Source: Corallococcus coralloides DSM 2259
GTDB taxonomy: Bacteria > Myxococcota > Myxococcia > Myxococcales > Myxococcaceae
Assembly (NCBI RefSeq): GCF_000255295.1
Contig: NC_017030.1
Span: forward strand, 4,898,001 to 4,962,000
DNA: 64,000 bases
Direction of reading: 5' to 3'
The position numbers and the translations under genes were made by a program. Within the stretch, counting starts at the first letter, position 1, and each line of letters starts with the position of its first letter. The notes under the pieces are model-generated. The model made no database searches. It saw only the letters and a list, made by a program, of their open reading frames with translations, and was not told the DNA's origin. This document shows positions 61,627 to 64,000 of this stretch, piece after piece.

Positions 61627-63266
61627 GGTTCGCCCGCGCGCTCCTCCCGCTGGCGCTGCTGGTGGCGTGCTCGTCCGAGCCGCGCCCCCGGCCGCCGGGC
61701 GTGCTCTTCGTCTCCGTGGAGCAGCAGAGCGCGTGGGTGCGCAACTTCAACCCGCTGTTCGCGGGCGCCGGTGCGCGCTGGCCCACCCGGGCGGGCGTGT
61801 ACGAGTGCATGGAGATCTTCAGCTCCGCGCAGGGCAGGTGGGTGCCCTGGCTCGCCACCGGCCACACATGGTCGGAGGACCAGCTCACGCTGCGCTTCAA
61901 CGTGCGCGACGGCGTCCGCTGGTCCGACGGCAAGCCCTTCACCGCGGACGACGTCGTCTTCACCTTCGGCCTGCTCAAGCAGCACCCGGCGCTGGATGCG
62001 GGCGGCGTGTGGCGCTTCCTCACGGACGTGAAGGCGGAAGCCCAGGGCACCGTCGCCTTCAGCTTCTCGCGCGTGTACCTGCCGGGCTTCAGCGACCTGG
62101 CGCATCAGATCATCGTGCCCCAGCACGTCTGGAAGGACGTCGCGGACCCGGTGACGTTCACCAACCCGGAGCCGGTGGCCACCGGGCCCTTCACCCAGGT
62201 GACGCTGTTCCGCAACCAGGTCTACGAGCTGGGCAGGAACCCGCACTACTGGCAGCCCGGCAAGCCCGCGGTGTCCGCGCTGCGCTTCCTCGCGTTCCCC
62301 ACCAACGACCAGGCCAACATGGCGCTCGTGGAGGGGGAGGTGGACTGGGCGGGCAACTTCGTGCCGGCCGTGGACCGCACCTTCGTGTCGCGAAATCCCG
62401 CGCACCACGCGCGCTGGTTCCCGCTCTACGGCAGCACCGTCTTCCTCTATCCCAACACCACGCGCCCGCCGCTGGATGACGTGCGCGTGCGCAAGGCGCT
62501 GAGCATGGCGCTGGACCGCGACCGGCTGGTGGAGGTGGCCATGTATGGCTACACCCGCCCCGCGGACGCCACCGCCCTCAACGACGCGTACACCGGCTGG
62601 AAGGACGCGGAGGTCGCGAAGGATGCGTGGACGCACTACGACCTGGACGCGGCGAACAAGCTCCTGGACGAGGCGGGCCTCACGCGCGGCGCGGACGGGA
62701 TGCGGCGCCTGAAGGACGGGCAGCCCTTCGCGTTGGACCTGGAAGTCGTGAGCGGGTGGTCGGACTGGGTGCGGGCGGGGCAGGTGGTGGGCCGCGACCT
62801 GCGCAAGCTGGGCATCGGCGTGACGCTCAAGACGTACGAGTTCGGCACGTGGTTCACGCGCCTGCAGAAGGGCGAGTTCCAGCTGGCCATCTCCTGGTCG
62901 CTGGACGGCCCCACGCCGTACAACTTCTACAAGTGGCTGTTGTCGCCGCGCACGGTGCGGCCGGTGGGCGAGGTGGCCGCGGCCAACTGGCACCGCATGG
63001 GCGATGCGCAGGCGGATGAGCTGCTCATGCGCTTCGAGCGCGCCGGCACGCCGGAGGAGCAGCACGCGCTGATGTCCCAGGTGCAGCAGCGCTTCTCCGC
63101 CACCGCGCCCGCGATTCCCCTGTTCCCCAACCCGTCCTGGGGCGAGTCCAACTCCTCGCGCTTCACGGGCTTCCCCACCGAGCAGAACCCCTACGCGCGG
63201 CTCGCGCCGCACGCGGAGCCCGACAGCCTGCTGGTGCTGACGCAGCTGTCCCCGAGGGAGCGCTGA
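61623..63266 (+). CDS. Family-5 solute-binding lipoprotein (Opp/Dpp type)
   Basis: 547 aa. The GTG at 61623 overlaps the GH16 stop by four bases. Lipobox LLVAC (Cys16). The SBP_bac_5 pattern is visible: RDGVRWSDGKPFTADDVVFTF, HYWQPGKPAVSALRF, VRKALSMALDRDRLV. Family members deliver peptides or oligosaccharides to an ABC permease; in Thermotoga, close relatives bind beta-gluco-oligosaccharides. Here it should bind the products of the GH16 enzyme. Confidence 0.93.
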
Positions 63267-63268
63267 CC

Positions 63269-64000
63269 ATGGGCCGCTACATCCTCCGGCGACTGGGCTT
63301 CTACCTCATCGCCGCGTGGGCCTCGCTCACGCTCAACTTCGTGATTCCGCGCCTGGCCCCCGGCGACCCGGCCGCGGCCATGTTCGCGCGCTTCGAGGGC
63401 AAGGTCGCGCCGGAGGCCATGGGCGCGCTGAGGGCCGCCTTCGGCTTCACGGACGCGCCGCTCCACGCCCAGTACTTCACCTACCTGAAGCACCTGGTGC
63501 AGGGCGACCTGGGCATGTCCTACGCCTACTTCCCCGCGCGCGTGTCGGAGGTCATCGGCACGGGCCTGATGTGGACGGTGGGGCTGGCCGGCGTGGCGGT
63601 CATCATCAGCTTCGTGGTGGGGTCCTTCCTGGGAGTGCTCGCCGCGTGGAACCGGGGCGGGTGGTTGGACTCGGGGCTGGCTCCGGCGCTCGCGTTCCTG
63701 GGGGCCTTCCCGTACTTCTGGCTGGCCATGCTGGCGCTGTACCTCTTCGGCTTCGTGCTGGGGTGGTTCCCACTGCGCCACGCGTACGGGCACGACATGG
63801 AGCCGGGGCTGTCGTTCGCGTTCGCCGCGGACGTGGCCCGCCACGCGGTGCTGCCCGCGTCCTCCATCGTGGTGGCCACGCTGGGCGGGTGGATGCTGGG
63901 CATGCGCAACACGATGGTGGCCACGCTGGGCACGGACTCCATCCGCCTGGCGCACGCGCGCGGCTTGCCGCCCCGGCAGGTGATGCTGCGCTACGCCGCG
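63269..64000 (+). CDS. Opp/Dpp-type ABC permease, first subunit (3' end outside the window)
   Basis: Partial, 244 codons, starting two bases after the binding-protein stop with GAGGGAG upstream. The opening MGRYILRRLGFYLIAAWAS and the following IPRLAPGDPA are typical of DppB/OppB permeases. Several transmembrane helices follow (VGLAGVAVIISFVVGSFLGV, FWLAMLALYLFGFVLGW). The EAA loop ARGLPPRQVMLRYA lies at the window edge. Inner-membrane subunit of the oligosaccharide importer; the second permease and ATPases are expected to the right. Confidence 0.92.
   Translation, partial: MGRYILRRLGFYLIAAWASLTLNFVIPRLAPGDPAAAMFARFEGKVAPEAMGALRAAFGFTDAPLHAQYFTYLKHLVQGDLGMSYAYFPARVSEVIGTGLMWTVGLAGVAVIISFVVGSFLGVLAAWNRGGWLDSGLAPALAFLGAFPYFWLAMLALYLFGFVLGWFPLRHAYGHDMEPGLSFAFAADVARHAVLPASSIVVATLGGWMLGMRNTMVATLGTDSIRLAHARGLPPRQVMLRYAA

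Overview
The window is high-GC DNA from a myxobacterium, most likely Corallococcus or another Myxococcaceae member. This rests on codon usage saturated with G/C at third positions, a Lon protease that reads like the Myxococcus LonV type, an imuA-imuB-dnaE2 type mutagenesis set, an NRPS, and many lineage-type surface lipoproteins with DAGTET or CARDB repeats. I saw no rRNA, tRNA, transposase or CRISPR array. The organism call is inference from gene content only.

Region 1 (1-16.9 kb). The 3' end of a non-ribosomal peptide synthetase gene enters at the left edge (A-T-C-A-T-C-A-T-TE visible). The binding-pocket residues I read suggest an aromatic residue, then Asn, then Thr, followed by thioesterase release. 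Next come a membrane-anchored hypothetical protein, an overlapping secreted trypsin-like protease and FHA membrane protein pair, a divergent aldo/keto reductase and cytochrome P450 pair, and the Lon protease.

Region 2 (17-40.4 kb). A VWA lipoprotein precedes imuA-imuB. The partner polymerase dnaE2 lies about 15.8 kb further on, on the same strand, instead of directly behind. The genes in between are a lipoprotein, a nucleotide-sugar epimerase, two giant tandem CARDB lipoproteins (10 and 9 repeats) whose flanking DNA was duplicated with them, an ABC-F ATPase, an NfeD/SPFH pair, an alpha/beta hydrolase, and three tandem genes for small secreted seven-cysteine proteins. dnaE2 has two tandem matches to the published Myxococcus LexA box just before its start, and a weaker half-site lies before imuA.

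Region 3 (40.4-58.3 kb). This holds a Lys/Ala-rich histone-H1-like protein, a lipoprotein with a JAMM/RadC-like HNHP motif, a minus-strand set (AidB-like acyl-CoA dehydrogenase, PhyH dioxygenase, beta-helix lipoprotein), a P-loop ATPase with a Pro-rich arm, a WbqC-like/PhyH pair, a second hydrolase, a lamin-tail-domain lipoprotein with a long DAGTET linker, exonuclease III, a PlsC acyltransferase, a double-domain KaiC-like ATPase with a single-domain response regulator, and a small lipoprotein gene broken by a 17-bp tandem duplication.

Region 4 (58.7-64 kb). A probable beta-glucan utilisation locus: a surface lipoprotein, a ROK repressor, a GH16 beta-glucanase lipoprotein, a family-5 solute-binding lipoprotein and the start of an Opp/Dpp-type permease that runs off the right edge. 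The ROK, GH16, binding-protein and permease genes overlap or nearly touch and look like one operon.
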